Assembly (NCBI RefSeq): GCF_000719095.1
Contig: NZ_JOEH01000022.1
Coordinates: 112,709-176,708 of the forward strand
Source of the DNA: Streptacidiphilus jeojiense
GTDB lineage: Bacteria; Actinomycetota; Actinomycetes; Streptomycetales; Streptomycetaceae
Reading direction: 5' to 3'
DNA length: 64,000 nt
A program made the position numbers and the translations under genes. Shown piece after piece: positions 1 to 8,018 of this stretch; the stretch's first letter is position 1, and every line of letters begins with the position of its first letter. The notes under the pieces were generated by a model. That model was given only the letters and a program-made list of their open reading frames with translations. It did no database searches and had not been told where the DNA came from.

Positions 1-411
1 CACCCCGCGCCAGCCGAAGCGGGGGGCGTCCTCGACGGTCAGGCAGGGCAGCCGCCAGCCCTCGCGCTTCAGCGGGGCGCGCCGGAAGGCCTCGGCGCCC
101 AGCAGCTGGCGCAGCGTCTGCGCCCCCCAGAACAGCCCGGCCGGGCCGCCACCGGTGAGCACGACCCCGGTGGCCGACACCCGCAGGCGGTACGCCTCCG
201 GTTCGAGCTCCTCCGGCGCCAGGGCCAGTGCGATCCCGGCCGCGCCGGGCCCCGACGACAGCGGCAGTCCGGTGGCCGCCCCGACGGTGTCCCGCAGCCA
301 GCGCTGCACGCCCTCGGTACCGGGACCGCCGTCCAGCCCGGTACCGGCGTCGAGCGGGAAGAACTGATCGGCATCGGCGCCAAAGCTGACCGGGGCAGGT
401 ATGAGGTCCAT
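1..411 (-). CDS. Beta-N-acetylhexosaminidase (GH20), N-terminal part
   Basis: This is the first 137 codons of a gene that runs off the left edge. The start ATG (409-411) reads MDLIPAPVSF. The piece looks like the GH20b N-terminal alpha/beta domain: it carries GLFWGAQTLRQLL (about residues 97-109) and, at the window edge, DAPRFGWRGV, the usual entry into the GH20 catalytic barrel. The family removes terminal GlcNAc/GalNAc from chitin and glycan fragments. A GCAGGA ribosome site lies about 10 nt upstream, and a DasR-like operator sits 29-44 bp upstream of the start, which fits control by amino-sugar supply. No signal peptide is evident in the visible part, so the mature enzyme may be cytoplasmic. 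Family assignment is firm; substrate is inferred. Confidence 0.85.
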   Translation of the reverse strand, partial: MDLIPAPVSFGADADQFFPLDAGTGLDGGPGTEGVQRWLRDTVGAATGLPLSSGPGAAGIALALAPEELEPEAYRLRVSATGVVLTGGGPAGLFWGAQTLRQLLGAEAFRRAPLKREGWRLPCLTVEDAPRFGWRGV

Positions 412-439
412 GACGAATCATCCTGCCCCGCCCACGCCC

Positions 440-455
440 ATTGGTCCAGACCAAA
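440..455. promoter_or_regulatory. DasR-responsive element (dre)-like operator
   Basis: The near-palindrome TTGGTCCAGACCAA (441-454) matches the core of the known Streptomyces dre consensus, ACTGGTCTAGACCACT, with one change in the centre and differences at the outer bases. It is just upstream of the GH20 hexosaminidase gene, a typical DasR target (chitin and GlcNAc use). Binding itself is inferred. Confidence 0.65.
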
Positions 456-459
456 CTTC

Positions 460-502
460 GGGCCGGCCCCGCCAGGGGCGCGGGGAACTGCGCGGCCGGC
501 CC
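460..502. terminator. Hairpin with REP-like core, downstream of the DUF3039 gene
   Basis: A perfect 9-bp inverted repeat GGGCCGGCC/GGCCGGCCC (460-468 and 494-502) encloses AGGGGCGCGGGGAACTGCGC, a sequence that recurs at 25.0 kb and, with one change, 27.1 kb. Position after the minus-strand DUF3039 stop suggests a transcription terminator. Confidence 0.55.
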
Positions 503-551
503 CGCGCCAAGGTAGAGCGCCGACCGAACCAGACCCCGCCCCCGCTGCGCC

Positions 552-830
552 CTACTTCTTGTCCTTGTCCCCGCCCCCGTCAAGCCCCTCGAAGATCTCC
601 TTGCACATCGGACAGACGGGGTACTTCTTCGGGTCACGCCCGGGTACCCAGACCTTGCCGCACAGCGCGACCACCGGGGACCCGGACAGCGCGCTGTCCA
701 TGATCTTGTCGCGCTTCACGTAGTGCGCGAAGCGCTCGTGGTCGCCGTCCCCGTGGGACGTCTGCGGTACCGGCTCGACGAGGGTGCCAAGGCCGCCTAC
801 ACGCTCGGGTTCAGGTTCAAGGGTGCTCAT
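552..830 (-). CDS. DUF3039 family protein
   Basis: A 92-residue acidic/basic protein starting MSTLEPEPERVGG. The central part ERFAHYVKRDKI and the motif ALCGKVWVPGRDPKKYPVCP followed by MCKEIFEG are the conserved core of DUF3039, an actinobacterial family of unknown function. Three cysteines (C-x18-C-x2-C spacing) suggest metal binding, but a fourth ligand is not obvious. It is transcribed with the YqgE gene, 24 bp downstream of it. The same pair of neighbours is found in other actinomycetes. No function can be given. Confidence 0.85.
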   Translation of the reverse strand: MSTLEPEPERVGGLGTLVEPVPQTSHGDGDHERFAHYVKRDKIMDSALSGSPVVALCGKVWVPGRDPKKYPVCPMCKEIFEGLDGGGDKDKK

Positions 831-854
831 AGCAGACCAGTCTAGAACCGTCCC

Positions 855-1433
855 CTAGTTCATCGAAGGGTCGTCCGGATAGGTCGCCACCATCGCCAGC
901 TCCCCGCGCTGCCGTCGCAGCACCGCCCGCCACAGCCGTCCGGGGTCGGGAACCGACACGTCCCCGGGTTCCGACTCGACGACGTACCAGGCGCCCTCGA
1001 GGAGTTCGTCCTCCAACTGCCCCGGACCCCAGCCCGCGTACCCGGCGAAGACCCGCAGCGAGCCCAGCTCCGAGGCCAGCAGTTCCGGCGGGGCCTCCAG
1101 GTCGACCAGGCCGATCGCACCGTGCACCCGGCGCCAGCCCAGCAGCTCCTCGATCGGCTGGTCCCCCGGGACCACCGCGAGGGCCAGCGCCGAGTCCAGC
1201 GCGACCGGGCCGCCCTGGAAGACCACCGCGGGGACGCCCGCCAGCTCGGCCCAGGGCTCCAGCACGGATTCCACGTCCACCGGGGTCGGCCGGTTCAGCA
1301 CCACCCCGAGGGTGCCCTCCTCGTCGTGGTCGAGCAGCAGCACCACGGCGCGGTCGAAGTTCGGATCGGTGAGCGCGGGCGTCGCCACGAGCAGCCTGCC
1401 CGCGAGTGAGACGGCCTCGGTCATGGTCGACAT
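855..1433 (-). CDS. YqgE/AlgH family protein (DUF179)
   Basis: The product is 192 residues from the ATG at 1431-1433, preceded by a GGGATC element; an ATG nine bases further in is also possible. The opening LAGRLLVATPALTDPNFDRA, then VVLLLDHDEEGTLGVVLNRP, and later VFQGGPV and FAGYAGWGPGQLEDEL, are hallmark YqgE signatures. Family structures are known but the biochemical role is not; related AlgH acts as a regulator in Pseudomonas. The long in-frame extension upstream of this start lacks family similarity and was left out. The gene is divergent from murA. Confidence 0.93.
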   Translation of the reverse strand: MSTMTEAVSLAGRLLVATPALTDPNFDRAVVLLLDHDEEGTLGVVLNRPTPVDVESVLEPWAELAGVPAVVFQGGPVALDSALALAVVPGDQPIEELLGWRRVHGAIGLVDLEAPPELLASELGSLRVFAGYAGWGPGQLEDELLEGAWYVVESEPGDVSVPDPGRLWRAVLRRQRGELAMVATYPDDPSMN

Positions 1434-1770
1434 GATCCCGCAGTCCAGGCGGGCGGGCAACGAATTCGCCGCCGGCGGACGCCCGGGCTGATGCGCGGTC
1501 AGCTCCGCGAGCCGAGGCGGGCCGAGCCGAACCGACCGGCTCCAGCCGTTGTCCATGTGGCGTTCGACACATTCTTTGATACCGACCTGCGGTTTAACGC
1601 CGCCATACCAAGGACAGGCGCCGCTGGGGAACCAGGGCCATCCGGATTAACATCTCCTGGGGTGACGGACCGGCATCAACTCACAGGCACACGTACAAGA
1701 AGCCCACCTGTGCAGCCCGGTCTCTCCGCACCGTCCCGAACCACTCCTCACCTCCCTGGATCGCGAGAAC
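1434..1770. other. Divergent intergenic region, yqgE/murA
   Basis: These 337 bp separate two divergent genes. The stretch 1560-1650 is clearly richer in A+T than the surroundings and probably holds the promoters, but I see no convincing -35/-10 pair. No open frame here looks like a gene. Confidence 0.4.
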
Positions 1771-3102
1771 ATGACCGACGATGTCCTGCTTGTCCACGGC
1801 GGCAACCCGCTCGAGGGCGAGATCCGTGTCCGCGGCGCGAAGAACCTCGTGCCGAAGGCCATGGTGGCCGCGCTGCTCGGACACGAACCCAGTCGGCTCC
1901 GCAACGTCCCCGACATCCGCGACGTCAAGGTCGTCCGGGGGCTGCTGCAGCTGCACGGGGTGCTGGTGCACGAGGGGGACGAGCCCGGTGAGTTGATCCT
2001 GGACCCCACCCATGTCGAGAGCGCCAACGTCGCCGACATCGACGCGCACGCCGGCAGCTCGCGGATCCCGATCCTGTTCTGCGGCCCGCTGCTGCACCGA
2101 CTCGGCCACGCCTTCATCCCCGGCCTCGGCGGCTGCGACATCGGCGGCCGTCCGGTCGACTTCCACTTCGACGTGCTGCGGCAGTTCGGCGCGGTCATCG
2201 AGAAGCACCCGCAGGGCACCGTGCTCACCGCGCCGCAGCGGCTCCGCGGCACCAAGATCGAGCTGCCCTACCCCTCGGTCGGCGCGACCGAGCAGGTGCT
2301 GCTCACCGCGGTGCTGGCGGAGGGCGTCACCGAGCTGCGCAACGCGGCGATCGAGCCGGAGATCGTCGACCTCATCTGCGTGCTGCAGAAGATGGGCGCG
2401 ATCATCTCCATGGGGACCGACCGCACCATCCTGGTCACCGGCGTGGACCGGCTCACCGGCTACAACCACCGCGCTCTGCCGGACCGCCTGGAGTCCGCCT
2501 CCTGGGCCTGCGCGGCCCTGGCCACCGGCGGCAACATCTACGTCCACGGCGCGCGCCAGCTGGAGATGATGACCTTCCTCAACACCTTCCGGAAGGTCGG
2601 CGGCGCCTTCGAGGTGGACGACGAGGGCATCCGCTTCTGGCACCCGGGCGGCGAGCTCAACGCCATCGCCCTGGAGACCGACGTCCACCCCGGCTTCCAG
2701 ACCGACTGGCAGCAGCCCCTGGTGGTGGCGCTCACCCAGGCCGACGGCCTCTCCATCGTCCACGAGACGGTGTACGAGTCCCGCCTCGGCTTCACCTCGG
2801 CGCTCAACCAGATGGGCGCCCACATCCAGCTCTACCGCGAGTGCCTGGGCAGCACCCCCTGCCGCTTCGGCCAGCGCAACTTCCTCCACTCCGCGGTGGT
2901 CTCCGGCCCCTCCAAGCTCCAGGGCGGCGAACTCGTCATCCCCGACCTCCGCGGCGGCTTCTCCTACCTGATCGCGGCGCTGGCCGCACAGGGCACCTCC
3001 AAGGTCCACGGCATCGACCTGATCAACCGCGGCTACGAGAACTTCATGGAGAAGCTGCGGGCCCTGGGCGCACATGTGGAGCTCCCGGGCGAGGCGGAGT
3101 AG
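1771..3102 (+). CDS. murA: UDP-N-acetylglucosamine 1-carboxyvinyltransferase (MurA)
   Basis: A 443-residue enolpyruvyl transferase that adds PEP to UDP-GlcNAc in the cytoplasm, the first committed step of peptidoglycan synthesis. Lys24-Asn25 in RGAKNLVPKA match the substrate-binding pair of the family. The active-site loop reads GLGGCDIGGRPVDFHF with Cys122 present, which predicts fosfomycin sensitivity; mycobacteria have Asp there. Length is slightly above the usual 420. The ATG at 1771 is preceded by only a weak ribosome site. Streptomyces often carry a second MurA, so this may be one of two copies. Confidence 0.95.
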   Translation: MTDDVLLVHGGNPLEGEIRVRGAKNLVPKAMVAALLGHEPSRLRNVPDIRDVKVVRGLLQLHGVLVHEGDEPGELILDPTHVESANVADIDAHAGSSRIPILFCGPLLHRLGHAFIPGLGGCDIGGRPVDFHFDVLRQFGAVIEKHPQGTVLTAPQRLRGTKIELPYPSVGATEQVLLTAVLAEGVTELRNAAIEPEIVDLICVLQKMGAIISMGTDRTILVTGVDRLTGYNHRALPDRLESASWACAALATGGNIYVHGARQLEMMTFLNTFRKVGGAFEVDDEGIRFWHPGGELNAIALETDVHPGFQTDWQQPLVVALTQADGLSIVHETVYESRLGFTSALNQMGAHIQLYRECLGSTPCRFGQRNFLHSAVVSGPSKLQGGELVIPDLRGGFSYLIAALAAQGTSKVHGIDLINRGYENFMEKLRALGAHVELPGEAE

Positions 3103-3148
3103 CCATAATGCTTTGCCAACCGGCGGTCCCGCTGGTTGACTCGAACAG

Positions 3149-3901
3149 GTGATCAGGACAGCGACCGACCGCCGGACCTGGATACGGGCAGCGGCCTGGA
3201 ACAACGCGGAATGGTGCGCGGCCGTGTGTCGGACGCACCGTCAGGATCTGGGCCCGGCCGGGGGCGGGACGTTCGCCCGGGGGTTGTGGAGCAGTGACGG
3301 GACGCCGCCTCCGCTCTACCCGGACGTGGTGACGCTGGACCCGGCCGCCACCGGGGCGCAGGCGGTGGCGCGGATCGAGCTGACCCCTGCCACCGCGTCC
3401 GTGAAGGACTCCTTCGACTGCCTGGACCTGGCCGGGGTCGGCTTCTCCCCGCTGTTCGAGGCCCAGTGGATCATCCGGGCACCGGAGGAGCGATTTCGGC
3501 CCGTCCCGGGCTGGTCCGTGGTCCGCGACGCCGACGGTCTGGCCGCCTGGGCGACGGCCTGGGACGGCGGGCAGGGCTACGGCGAGATCTTCCGGTCCGA
3601 ACTCCTCGACCAGCAGGACGTTGCCGTGCTGCAGGCCCGGGACCGTGACGGACGGGTGCTGGCCGGGGCTGTGGCCAACCGCAGCGCCACCGTCGCCGGC
3701 GTGGTCGGGCTCTCCAACGTCTTCGTCACCGAGGCCGCCGAGCGCGGCCTGCTCGAAGCCTGGGCGGACGCGTCCGCCGTCGCCGGGCGCCACTGGCCGG
3801 GCCTGCCGGTCGTCGGCTACGAACACGGCGAGGACCTCGACTCCGCCCTCACCCAGGGCTTCGACACCCTCGGCCCCCTCAAGGTCTGGATCCGCTGGTA
3901 G
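3149..3901 (+). CDS. Hypothetical protein, GNAT-like C-terminal half
   Basis: 250 residues from a GTG at 3149. I do not recognise a named family. The C-terminal half (about residues 150-250) has an acetyltransferase-like run: DVAVLQARDRDGRVLAGAVA, then VVGLSNVFVTEAAERGLLEAW, then LPVVGYEHGEDLDSALTQGF, resembling GNAT strands and the final helix. The acetyl-CoA loop R/Q-x-x-G-x-G/A is not clear, so activity is uncertain. It follows murA by 46 bp on the same strand. Its 3' end overlaps the convergent flippase gene by 23 bp. No terminator lies between murA and this gene, so cotranscription is possible. Confidence 0.75.
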   Translation: MIRTATDRRTWIRAAAWNNAEWCAAVCRTHRQDLGPAGGGTFARGLWSSDGTPPPLYPDVVTLDPAATGAQAVARIELTPATASVKDSFDCLDLAGVGFSPLFEAQWIIRAPEERFRPVPGWSVVRDADGLAAWATAWDGGQGYGEIFRSELLDQQDVAVLQARDRDGRVLAGAVANRSATVAGVVGLSNVFVTEAAERGLLEAWADASAVAGRHWPGLPVVGYEHGEDLDSALTQGFDTLGPLKVWIRW

Positions 3902-5522
3902 CCCGGGCCCCCGGCGCGAACCGCCGTACCAGGCGCAACTCCGGCAGCCGCAGCAACCAGGCCGAGGCCAGGAACAACGGGCCCATCGCCAATGCGCCGG
4001 CCGGCGCCGACACCGGTGCGCCCAGGTGCAGGCTCCGCACCACCGCCCAGGATGCAGCCGCAGCTGGTCCGGCGGCGAGGACCAGCTTCAGGTAGGTGCG
4101 GGACAGCCGTCTTCCGTCCAGCCGTCCCGCCAGCCTCCGGCGCAGCCGGGTCGCGGTGAGCAGCAGCCCGGCCAGGTAGGAGAGCGAGTACGCGGCCGCC
4201 ATCCCGGTCACCGCCCAGCGCGCCGGCAGCAGCAGGTGACAGCCGACGGCGAGGGCGATGTCCAGCCCGGAGATCCACAGGGCGGCCCAGAACGGGGTCC
4301 TGGTGTCGGAGAACGCGTAGAAGCCGCGGAGCAGGAGGTACTGGGCGGAGAACGGGATCAGCCCCAGGGCGAAGGCCTGCAGCATCCGACCCATGGGGAG
4401 GGTCGGGCCGTGGCCCGGGAGCAGCGCGGTGATCTCGGGGCCGAAGGCGAGGAAGAAGAAGGCGGCCGGGACGATCACCATCCCGGTTGCCCTGAGGCCT
4501 CGGGAGAGCTCGTCGCGGACGTCGTCGAGACGCTGCTCGGCGACGGCCCGGCTGAGCCTCGGCAGCAGTGCGGTCACCAGCGAGACGGTGATAACGGACT
4601 GCGGCAGCTGCCAGATGGTCTGCGCGTAGGTGTAGGCGGAGGTGCCGACGCCCCCGTGCGGCAGCGCCGAGTCCGCGGCGGTGGCGTAGCGGGTGACGAC
4701 GGTGACGGCCGCCAGGTTGGCCGCGACGAACAGCAGGGTCCAGCGGGCGGCGCTGATGCTCGCGCGCAGCCCCGTACCGCGCCAGTCGAAGCGTGGCCGG
4801 AAGCTGAAGCCGCATCCGCGCAGGTACGGGATCAGGGCCAGGGCCTGCAGCGCGATGCCGGCCGTGGTGCCGATGCCGAGCAGCCGGACGTCGGCCGGGG
4901 TGACCGAAGTCGACCCGGACGAGCTGCCGATCAGGCTCAGGTAGAGACCGAACAGCGTAATCAGCACCAGATTGTTGAGCACCGGGGTCCACATCATCGC
5001 GCCGAACCTGTTCCGGGCGTTGAGCAGCTGCCCGAGGATCGCGTAGAGCCCGTAGAAGAGGATCTGCGGCAGCAGGAAGCGGGCGAAGACCACCGTCAGT
5101 TCGAAGGCGGCGTGGTGGTCGGGGGTGTCCGGGAGGTAGATCGAGGCGATCTCGGGGGCGGCCAGCACAGCGAGCAGAGTGCCGGCAGCGAGTACGCACA
5201 GCACCATCGTCAGCAGCCGCTGCTCGTGCGCCAGTCCGCCGTCCCGGTGCTGCACCCTGGCCCGGACCAACTGCGGCACCAGGACCGAGTTGAGCGCTCC
5301 GCCGATCAGCAGGGTGTAGAGGCTGGCCGGAACGGTGTTGGCGTTGTTGTAGGTGGTCGCCAGCAGCCCGGTGCCGAGCGCGGCGACCTGGAGTCCCAGC
5401 CGGATGAAGCCGGTGGCCCGGGAGACCACCGTCCCCACCACCATCAGCGCCGAGGTCCTGGCCAGGCCCCCGGCCGGGCGTCGGCGGGCGGCGTGACGTG
5501 CGGCGTGGCGCGTTGATCCCAT
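3879..5522 (-). CDS. MurJ/MviN-type lipid II flippase
   Basis: A 547-residue polytopic membrane protein of the MOP exporter superfamily. The N-terminal helix region holds SALMVVGTVVSRATGFIRL and YNNANTVPASLYTLLIGGAL, the typical MurJ signature, followed by PQLVRAR and YLLLRGFYAFSDTRTPFW. About 13-14 hydrophobic segments are visible. MurJ flips lipid-linked peptidoglycan precursors across the membrane. Streptomycetes carry several paralogs; this one lies between murA and hup rather than beside a chromosome-end gene cluster, so its exact cargo is open. The ATG at 5522 has no good ribosome site; starts within the next 27 codons are possible. Confidence 0.85.
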   Translation of the reverse strand: MGSTRHAARHAARRRPAGGLARTSALMVVGTVVSRATGFIRLGLQVAALGTGLLATTYNNANTVPASLYTLLIGGALNSVLVPQLVRARVQHRDGGLAHEQRLLTMVLCVLAAGTLLAVLAAPEIASIYLPDTPDHHAAFELTVVFARFLLPQILFYGLYAILGQLLNARNRFGAMMWTPVLNNLVLITLFGLYLSLIGSSSGSTSVTPADVRLLGIGTTAGIALQALALIPYLRGCGFSFRPRFDWRGTGLRASISAARWTLLFVAANLAAVTVVTRYATAADSALPHGGVGTSAYTYAQTIWQLPQSVITVSLVTALLPRLSRAVAEQRLDDVRDELSRGLRATGMVIVPAAFFFLAFGPEITALLPGHGPTLPMGRMLQAFALGLIPFSAQYLLLRGFYAFSDTRTPFWAALWISGLDIALAVGCHLLLPARWAVTGMAAAYSLSYLAGLLLTATRLRRRLAGRLDGRRLSRTYLKLVLAAGPAAAASWAVVRSLHLGAPVSAPAGALAMGPLFLASAWLLRLPELRLVRRFAPGARATSGSRP

Positions 5523-5617
5523 GGGGGGCAGGACGCCGGACGCACAGCGCCGGGTTCCCCGGCCCCGGGAGGGGACGGTGAACCCGGCGGCTGCTTGCTG
5601 CGGCTGCCCAGGGGGAC

Positions 5618-5899
5618 TTACTTGCCCTTGGCGGCTTCCTTGAGCTTGGAGCCCGCGGAGACCTTCACGCTGTAGCCGGCGGCGATCTGGATCGGGTCGC
5701 CGGTCTGCGGGTTGCGCGCGGTACGAGCGGCACGGTGGGTGCGCTCGAAGGTCAGGAAGCCGGGGATGGTGACCTTCTCGTCACCCTTGGCGACGACGTC
5801 GCCGACGACCTCGGCGAGCGCGGCCAGGACGGCGTCGGCGTCCTTGCGGGTCACCTCGGCGCGCTCGGAGAGGGCGGCCACCAGCTCACTGCGGTTCAT
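5618..5899 (-). CDS. hup: DNA-binding protein HU
   Basis: A 93-residue histone-like protein that bends and compacts DNA as a dimer. It opens MNRSELVAALSERAEV and carries the family arm region GFLTFERTHRAARTARNP followed by QTGDPIQI. Unlike the second streptomycete HU (HupS), it lacks a long lysine/alanine-rich tail, so it corresponds to the short vegetative HU (HupA-like). It lies downstream of the malic enzyme gene on the same strand, separated by 352 bp, so it likely has its own promoter. Confidence 0.97.
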   Translation of the reverse strand: MNRSELVAALSERAEVTRKDADAVLAALAEVVGDVVAKGDEKVTIPGFLTFERTHRAARTARNPQTGDPIQIAAGYSVKVSAGSKLKEAAKGK

Positions 5900-6251
5900 G
5901 TGTACTCCATTGTGGTCTGTCGCGTTGCGATCCTCGGCTGCCCCGGAGGACCGCCGCCTCGACTGTCGTACCGACAGGCGATGGGGGTTCCGCTGGACGC
6001 CCCAGGCTGCGCAAATCTCTTGCCTTGGGACGAATCCTGCCCCCACCACCGCCGGGAAAGCGAATCCGGCTCCAGCGGGGGTCACACGAACAGCGCCATG
6101 CAGCACGCGCAGTGACGGTTCGTCGACTCCCGCGGGACACTCTAGGGCGGCGCGCCAAGCCTGCAGGCGCGCCACGCCGGTGCAGGCCCTACCGTACGCC
6201 CTGGGGCCAGATGGCCCCAAACGGCCCCCAAACGGCCCGCGGGAGGCCCTC
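5900..6251. other. Intergenic region upstream of hup
   Basis: 352 bp between the hup start and the end of the malic enzyme gene. A GGGGCC/GGCCCC hairpin (6203-6218) is a possible malic enzyme terminator. A second inverted pair GGCGCGCC/GGCGCGCC (about 6148-6172) lies nearer hup. The hup promoter must be here but no clean consensus is seen. No gene-like open frame. Confidence 0.4.
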
Positions 6252-7703
6252 TCAGAGCTGTACGGCGGGGAAGCTCCCGGTCTCCCCGACCGGGTTGGAC
6301 GCGGCCTGCGCCGTCCCGGCCGCGTGCGCAGCGTCACGGACGGCGGCCGCGACGGTCTTGGCGACGTCCGGGTGGAACACGCTGGGGACGATGTAGTTCG
6401 CGTTGCGCTCCTCGGCGCTGACGGTGGCCGCCAGGGCGCGGGCCGCGGCGATCATCATCTCGCTGTTCACGGTGCGGCTCTGGGCGTCCAGCAGGCCGCG
6501 GAAGACGCCCGGGAAGACCAGCACGTTGTTGATCTGGTTGGGGAAGTCGCTACGGCCGGTGGCGACCACCGCGGCGGTCTGCCGGGCGACCGCAGGGTCG
6601 ACCTCGGGGTCCGGGTTGGCCAGCGCGAACACGATGGCGTTGTCGGCCATGGCGGCGATGTCGTCGCCGTCGAGCACGTTGGGCGCGGAGACGCCGATGA
6701 AGACGTCGGCGCCGCGGACGGCCTCCTTGAGGCTGCCGGTGCGCCCACTGCGATTGGTGTTGTCGGCGATCCAGCGCAGCGAGTCGTTGAGGTCCTCCCG
6801 GCCGCCGTGGACCACGCCGTGCACGTCGGCGACGGTGGCGTGCTGCACACCCGCGTCCAGCAGCAGCTTCAGGATCGCGGTACCGGCCGCGCCGGCACCG
6901 GACATGACGACCCGTACGTCGCCGATCTCCTTGCCGACCACCTGCAGCGCGTTGGTGAGCGCGGCGAGCACCACGATGGCGGTGCCGTGCTGGTCGTCGT
7001 GGAAGACCGGGATGTCCAGGGCCTCGCGCAGCCGGGCCTCGATCTCGAAGCAGCGCGGCGCCGAGATGTCCTCCAGGTTGATCCCGGCGAAGCCGGGGGC
7101 GATTGCCTTGACGATGGCGACGATCTCGTCGCTGTCCTGGGTGTCCAGGCAGAGCGGCCAGGCGTCGATGCCGGCGAACCGCTTGAACAGCGCGGCCTTG
7201 CCCTCCATCACCGGCAGCGCGGCCTTGGGGCCGATGTTGCCCAGCCCCAGCACGGCGGAGCCGTCGGTGACCACGGCGACGCTGTTGCGCTTGATGGTCA
7301 GTCGGCGGGCGTCCTCGGGGTTCTCGGCGATGGCCATGCAGACCCGGGCCACGCCCGGGGTGTAGATCATGCTCAGGTCGTCACGGTTGCGGATCGGCAC
7401 CTTGGAGGACATCTCGATCTTGCCGCCGAGGTGCATCAGGAAGGTACGGTCCGAGACCTTGCCGATGCTGATGCCGTCGATGGTGCGGAGCTTGTCGACG
7501 ATCTCCTCGGCATGCGCGACCGAGGCCGCGGCGATGGTCACGTCGATCCGCAGCGCCTCCAGGCCCGAGGCGGTGACGTCGAGGCCGGTGACGGTCCCGC
7601 CGCAGGACTCGACCAGGGTGGTGACCTGGCTCACAGCGTTTCCGCGGGCCGGGACCTCCATCCTGACCGTGATCGAGTTCGACACACTGGGCACCGTCGC
7701 CAT
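6252..7703 (-). CDS. NAD(P)-dependent malic enzyme with N-terminal ACT domain
   Basis: 483 residues from ATG 7701-7703, chosen because of the strong site GAGAAGGAA just upstream. Residues 1-85 form an ACT-like domain (SITVRMEVPARGNAVSQVTT, then LRIDVT), a likely allosteric module. The rest is malic enzyme: SMIYTPGVARVCMAI, ALPVMEGKAALFKRFAGIDA with the catalytic Lys, NLEDISAPRCFEIE and PVFHDDQHGTAIV for metal binding, and the dinucleotide loop GAGAAG. It converts malate to pyruvate plus CO2, linking the TCA cycle with pyruvate and NAD(P)H supply. The ACT fusion is common in actinobacteria. Cofactor choice cannot be read with certainty. Confidence 0.95.
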   Translation of the reverse strand: MATVPSVSNSITVRMEVPARGNAVSQVTTLVESCGGTVTGLDVTASGLEALRIDVTIAAASVAHAEEIVDKLRTIDGISIGKVSDRTFLMHLGGKIEMSSKVPIRNRDDLSMIYTPGVARVCMAIAENPEDARRLTIKRNSVAVVTDGSAVLGLGNIGPKAALPVMEGKAALFKRFAGIDAWPLCLDTQDSDEIVAIVKAIAPGFAGINLEDISAPRCFEIEARLREALDIPVFHDDQHGTAIVVLAALTNALQVVGKEIGDVRVVMSGAGAAGTAILKLLLDAGVQHATVADVHGVVHGGREDLNDSLRWIADNTNRSGRTGSLKEAVRGADVFIGVSAPNVLDGDDIAAMADNAIVFALANPDPEVDPAVARQTAAVVATGRSDFPNQINNVLVFPGVFRGLLDAQSRTVNSEMMIAAARALAATVSAEERNANYIVPSVFHPDVAKTVAAAVRDAAHAAGTAQAASNPVGETGSFPAVQL

Positions 7704-7830
7704 CGACGTTCCTTCTCTCGTACGCGCGCTCATCAGACTTCCGACGTTGTGGTCTGATCGTCGCACCTACTACCGCGTAACTGGAAATGTTGTTCCACAC
7801 AGTGGAGGCACACGAGGTTTCTCGCGGGAA

Positions 7831-7844
7831 GGGAATGCGTTCCC
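7831..7844. promoter_or_regulatory. Perfect inverted repeat upstream of malic enzyme gene
   Basis: GGGAATGCGTTCCC is a perfect 5-bp inverted repeat with a 4-bp centre, 128-141 bp upstream of the malic enzyme start and inside a 270-bp region with no other gene. It could be an operator; the protein that would bind it is unknown. Confidence 0.35.
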
Positions 7845-7972
7845 GGGAGGCTTTGTTAGTCTGGGTGTACGGCACCGGCTCGATCCAAGCCCCCGGGCCC
7901 AACCTTAGTCGCTTCGAGCGACCACTTGCCGCGAGGCGAGCATGGCGGGTCGGTGTCGTATAGAACGTCAGG

Positions 7973-8006
7973 AAGGGCTCCGCCAACGGAAGTTGGCGGA
8001 GCCCTT
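7973..8006 (-). terminator. Strong hairpin terminator after helD
   Basis: A perfect 15-bp stem, AAGGGCTCCGCCAAC with GTTGGCGGAGCCCTT, closed by the tetraloop GGAA, starts 12 bp beyond the helicase stop codon on the minus strand. Confidence 0.85.
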
Positions 8007-8018
8007 CGGCGTTCCTGA

